Assembly (NCBI GenBank): GCA_011634665.1
Contig: WAEK01000003.1
Location: 2,760,001-2,824,000, forward strand
Source of the DNA: Mortierella sp. BCC40632
Taxonomy: Eukaryota; Mortierellomycota; Mortierellomycetes; Mortierellales; Mortierellaceae
Length of the DNA: 64,000 nt
Reading direction: 5' to 3'
Part shown: piece after piece, positions 60,024 through 64,000 of the stretch
Layout: every line of letters begins with the position of its first letter
Position numbering within the stretch: the stretch's first letter is position 1
The notes under the pieces: generated by a model
What the model was told of the DNA's origin: nothing
The model's database searches: none
Seen by the model: the letters and a program-made list of their open reading frames with translations, nothing else
Translations under genes and position numbers: made by a program

Positions 60024-60491
60024 AAGAAAAGTGGGAAGGGGGGGGGGGGAATAATAACAGCTTTTCTTCAGGCGAGCTTTGGACCGATACAAGCAGAAGA
60101 AACAAATAAAATGGGTAAATGTGGGGGAGCATGAAAAACAATAAAAATCTGCAGGGTCCATGTCCAATTGCTTAGTGAGACATAAAACCGCCCCCCTCCT
60201 TTCCCATCCGTCAACTCTAGATGGAGGCAATCATGTCACAGTCGAGTTTAGCTACAAGCTGTGGAATTACTAAGGGGTTTCCCAGCTTTTGAATGAACAC
60301 ACACAACATCCAAAAAATCTTGAAAAGAAAAAACTGCCAATATGCTTTAATTCCATCAGTTCATACGGAGAGGAGCGACCTCGAATAACGAAACCATCGA
60401 AGAAAAGAAAAAAGACAGCCCTTGCAACCAACTGTGTCCATGGTATCCGGACCAAAACCCAGAGGCTTGCTCGTACCAAGGCTGAAAGCCT
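60024..60491. other. Convergent spacer, ALYREF / eL15
   Basis: About 470 bases of 3' flanking DNA. No gene seen. Confidence 0.5.
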
Positions 60492-61106
60492 TTAACGGTA
60501 GCGGCGCAAGCTGAGGGTGTTGCGACGGAGCCAGTTGGCACGGCGGCCAGAGCCCTTGGTCTTGTTGAAGCCGTGTCCCTTGCCGTGACCACGGTTCTTC
60601 TTGGTGGCGGAGGTAAGACCACGGGCCTCACGGCGCTTGTGGACGGGGTTGACGATCCAGTTGATGCGGGCATCGCGACGGATGGCCTTGTGGGAGGGAT
60701 CGACAAGGATGACCTCGAAGTACTTGTAGGTCGAATCCTGGTTAACCCAGTACGAGTTGAGGACACGCAAGTTACCGCACTTGCGGCCAACACGCTCCTC
60801 AGCGGTGGCCTGGAGCGAGCGCTGGTACTTGAGCTGGTTAACTCCGTGCGAGCCGGGCTTACCGAAGGTGGCACCCTTGGCGACGGGCTTTTTGCGACCA
60901 CCACGGCGGACACGGATACGGTAGACGACGTATCCCTGCTTGGCCTTGTAACCCAAGCGGCGAGCCTTGTCAGGGCGCGAGGGGCGCGAGGCACGGTGGA
61001 TGACGTTCAACTGGCGGTACTCCCAGCAGCGAACGCGAAGCAAGAAGCGCATGACATCCGACTGCTTCTTCTTGGCCAACTCCTCGAGATACTTGTAGGC
61101 ACCCAT
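60492..61106 (-). CDS. RPL15: 60S ribosomal protein eL15
   Basis: eL15 is a conserved large-subunit ribosomal protein. The frame is intronless, 204 residues, exactly the family length. Conserved stretches include [80 protein letters not shown] and [20 protein letters not shown]. The codons are strongly GC-ending, as expected for a highly expressed gene. The sequence ctag just upstream of acaacATG looks like a splice acceptor, so the first intron may lie in the 5' UTR, as in many fungal ribosomal protein genes. The open frame extends 18 bases upstream, but Met at 61106 is the family start. Confidence 0.97.
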   Translation of the reverse strand: MGAYKYLEELAKKKQSDVMRFLLRVRCWEYRQLNVIHRASRPSRPDKARRLGYKAKQGYVVYRIRVRRGGRKKPVAKGATFGKPGSHGVNQLKYQRSLQATAEERVGRKCGNLRVLNSYWVNQDSTYKYFEVILVDPSHKAIRRDARINWIVNPVHKRREARGLTSATKKNRGHGKGHGFNKTKGSGRRANWLRRNTLSLRRYR

Positions 61107-62277
61107 GTTGTCTAGTAATAGCAAAGAGGCGATATGTTGATTAGTCTAGGCGTTCAATTTTCTTTCCTGTCTGCCCTCCCACTCTTTTTTGGTTTTTTTC
61201 ATCCAGGAAGTCGAGGTGGCTGTTCAACTGCTGTTCCGGTAAAGATTGGTTGGCTTCCCGAGTAGTTTTTTTTCTTGGTCGAGCGTTGGTCCGTTCGAGA
61301 AAGCTCTACTGTAGATGCGATGACAAGTTGTCACTGTAGTCTGCTGCCTCTTCAAGACCTCATCTGGCGTGATAGATCAGCTAGACTTGTTGATGAGCCA
61401 TTTTTTTTTTTTTTTTTTTTTTTCTGGATGCGGTCTGTTTCTGTTGATTGCTGATTTATCCAGAGGAGCAGAAACGGCGCCACGATGAATAGGTGGATTG
61501 AGAAAGCTTTGCGAAGATCAATCGGACGCCTCTGATTGCAGATCGAGACGACAAAAAGATATTTCGAGCAGACTGTTGATCGTGAATAGAGAAGAACTCA
61601 TATTTTGAATGGTTCATCAATAGATCGGATCCTGACAGATTTGCTCCAGTAGTGATGAAAGTACAATCCCCTTCATCTATGCAGATGTCAGAGGCCTGTC
61701 CTAAACTAGAGTGGTGGTTGTCACTGCCATGTAATTAAATATCCTCCATGATGCTGGCTGCTCCGAGAAGGGTTATGGTGGATAGGCTGAAGGCCATAGA
61801 GGAACAGTGTCGATGGATGAATGGATGGATGGATGATATCGACGGTTGCTCTTCTCCCTAATATCCTTTGCTCTCATGGCCAATCCAATTGGGTAGGTGG
61901 CTCTCCTAACCTCTTTTGAAAAATGAAAAAGGTAGATCCAATATTCCGCACAGGACGTGTGCTTTTGGTTCTCTCTCTCTCCGCCCCCCACCCAGCCCCT
62001 CTCGGTGGCTTTTTTTTTGTCGTTCAGGCTCCAAGCAGCGTCTAGCGTCGTTTTATTTTTAGAGCCTCACTCTCTCTCACCCGCCCACTTCTGGGTACCT
62101 GAAGTCGTGGGCGCATGCTGGCTACAAAAGAGCGCGAGCCTGCTCTGCTGGACATATATTTTTTCCCATCATCTCCTTCTTTCCCGTAACTCGTCCCATT
62201 TCGCACATTCTTCTCATCTCTTTTAATTTTTTTTTTCTTTTTTTCTTTTTATTCCTCTCTGCTTCGCCTGTGATAAA
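61107..62277. other. Divergent intergenic region
   Basis: About 1.2 kb between eL15 and the glycosyltransferase gene, including both promoters. A poly(T) run lies at about 61401-61423, and there are CT-rich and T-rich tracts just before 62278. No gene recognised. Confidence 0.5.
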
Positions 62278-64000
62278 ATGTCCATACAGGCAAAGAAGCT
62301 CTACTGGATCACGGCGGCAGTCTTCCTTCTGGTTGTTGTCCTCTCCTATCACAAATCAACATATTCTCAGGAACAGGATATTAAAACACAACAGCAGCAA
62401 CAGCAGCAACAACAACGGCAACCTCAAATACCGCCACCACAGCCGATCGTATCCATAGGAAGTAACAACAACAAGGTCGTGGACAATAATCCAAAAGACA
62501 CTATCGACAACAGCAACATCAATAACGACCAAGACGAGGATGAAGACAACGAAGGAGACGAAGACGACCAGGTTTACCCTGGACAAGTGAGCCCGCCATT
62601 AAAGCCTTCCGATGTGGAGGAGCCAGTACCGCAACTGCCCAATACTTCTGGAAAGTACGATACGTTGATTGTTATCCCATCGAGCTGGACTCAGATGTGG
62701 AACCGTCGATGGGTTCGCGAGACAATTTTTGGGATCAAGAACAACATGGAGCCATGTAAAAAGAACGATGGCCGGATCATTTACAAGTTCTACATCCATG
62801 GCCAATCGACCTGGAACAAGACCCGATACCATTCTGCAGACTACATGCAAGGTCTCGTCCGAGAACTTCATGGCGAGTTTATGGAGCATAATGATTACTT
62901 CTTTGTGAACGAGACAGTGACTGATAAGAATACTCTCTGGGGCAACGCATTGAGCTGGGCGGTACGTTTCTTTCCTTTTTTTTTTTTTTTTTTTTTTTTT
63001 CTTGTTTTCACTCCGAGAGAAAAGGCGTTGGTGGAGGCGTTTGTGCTTTTGTACACTGATAACGCCGAAGGTTATTTTTAACCGGTCGACCAAAGAGTTG
63101 AGACCGATACTTGGGCGCTGATACCCATTCGGAACAATCCCCCTTCCCCTTGCCTCTTTCTAGGTAGAATCATTTATCCCCCAGGAACAAATCCAGGCGG
63201 ACAGGGTCCTGATCTTCGACTCGACCACCATCGCCAACGTGCCCAAGTTGGAGACTGCTGTCAAGGAAGCTGACGCTCAGCGTGGGTATATCTATACATG
63301 GGGTGAAAGAAACATATTTGCCGCCATGCTGTCCTATCCTGTCCTAGAGCAGATCCTCAAAGACAAGGCTTTGATCCAAGAGAACCATAAAAACCTCAAT
63401 TTGATCGAGGGAGCTATTCAATTCTACTCAAGCCCTGCACCGACCTTCAATGTGGTCAGTGAGCAAGGACAGATTTGGAAGAGTGACTTGGATCTTGTCC
63501 AGGCGACGTCTCTGGTGATCGGTCAAGTGTATCAACAGGAGGATTGGATGCCAATTGCTCAAAAGCTTGCACTTCAGCCCTCGCCTGCATGTGTCCCCGA
63601 CCCAGAAAGGAAAAAGAACATTGCTGTCTTGACATCATCGTACGTCTATGTCAACATGTGTATGGCTGAGGCTTCGCTTCCTTCAGCTGAGAACAAGAGA
63701 GAATATGCAAAGAATCATGGATACGACTTTGTTGCACGTGGAGCCGAGTTTGCTCAGGAAGAGTTCCGAGGTCGACAACTTGTTTGGGGCAAGATTGGGG
63801 CTATTCAGAAGGTGCTTCCTTATTATGAATGGATATTCTGGATGGACATGGATGCAGTCGTTGTAAATATGGAAAAGGACCTTCGATCCATTATTGATGA
63901 AGCCGAGAAGCAAAAGGGGCCTGAGAAGGGTGAGATTAGTTTGATTGTGGCTCGCCCTGTTCGGGACAAGATGCTCAATGCTGGTGTGATGCTGATCAAG
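62278..64000 (+). CDS. Golgi glycosyltransferase, GT34 (GMA12/MNN10) type, 3' end outside the window
   Basis: GT34 enzymes add galactose or mannose to glycans in the Golgi lumen. Two exons are seen, 62278-62961 and 63164-64000 (open at the window edge), giving 507 residues so far. The build is type II: a short cytosolic tail, a membrane anchor (YWITAAVFLLVVVLSYH, about residues 10-26), then a Gln/Asn/Asp-rich stem. Residues of about 125-228 resemble the start of a GT31-like domain (YDTLIVIPSSWTQMWNRRWV, then IIYKFYIHG). From about 380 the sequence is GT34-like (KKNIAVLTSSYV, REYAKNHGYDF, YYEWIFWMDMDAVV). The metal-binding DxD is Asp456 and Asp458, and NAGVMLIK, the conserved strand, ends the window. 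The intron has a poly(T) tract. Confidence 0.82.

Overview
The window looks like nuclear DNA of an early-diverging fungus, most probably a Mortierellaceae-type Mucoromycota. The reasons are compact intron-rich genes, long poly(A)/poly(T) runs and (GA/CT)n microsatellites between genes and inside introns, Gln/Asn/Ser/His-rich regulators, and a mix of typical fungal proteins (iron-responsive GATA repressor, GMC oxidoreductase, GT34 glycosyltransferase) with proteins that look animal-like (RNF34-type RING protein, ZCCHC17). The lineage is inferred from overall character, not from a marker gene. No prokaryotic operon, intact transposon, rRNA, tRNA or CRISPR array was seen.

Layout. 1-6648 is gene-poor and microsatellite-rich. 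6649-8288 (+) encodes a GOLPH3/Vps74 Golgi protein. 8995-12264 (+) is a long coiled-coil protein. 14378-18788 (+) is a large TBC/RabGAP. 23711-19250 (-) is a two-finger iron-responsive GATA repressor. 26728-24824 (-) is a ZCCHC17/pNO40-like RNA-binding protein. 29358-27790 (-) is a SAP-motif nuclear protein. 31997-29762 and 35069-32832 (-) are tandem MFS transporter paralogues. 35862-38359 (+) is a GMC oxidoreductase, tail-to-tail with an M20 metallopeptidase (39851-38488, -). 42227-41032 (-) is a candidate multi-exon membrane protein that shares a short divergent promoter with LSM6 (42378-43001, +). 44253-43438 (-) is a secreted tandem double-psi beta-barrel protein. 46418-47320 (+) is an SMR protein. 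47886-49981 (+) is a FYVE-like/SAP-like/RING E3. 52576-50561 (-) is the protein farnesyltransferase beta subunit. 52.6-55.2 kb is gene-free and holds a decayed repeat. 55198-57317 (+) is an RbAp48/MSI1 WD40 histone chaperone. 57978-57643 (-) is EMC6. 58665-60023 (+) is ALYREF/Yra1. 61106-60492 (-) is ribosomal protein eL15. 62278-64000 (+) is a GT34-type glycosyltransferase cut by the window end.

Most genes are unrelated housekeeping functions: Golgi retention and glycosylation (GOLPH3, GT34), membrane traffic (TBC), RNA metabolism (LSM6, ALYREF, ZCCHC17, eL15), chromatin (MSI1, SAP protein) and prenylation. The only region that could be a functional cluster is 29.8-39.9 kb: two MFS transporters, a flavin oxidoreductase and an M20 hydrolase. 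That reading is inference from adjacency.

Exon coordinates were derived by hand from splice signals, reading-phase continuity and protein-family fit. Phases were checked arithmetically for the multi-exon genes. Three introns need a GC donor, and one gene has an 11-nt micro-exon.
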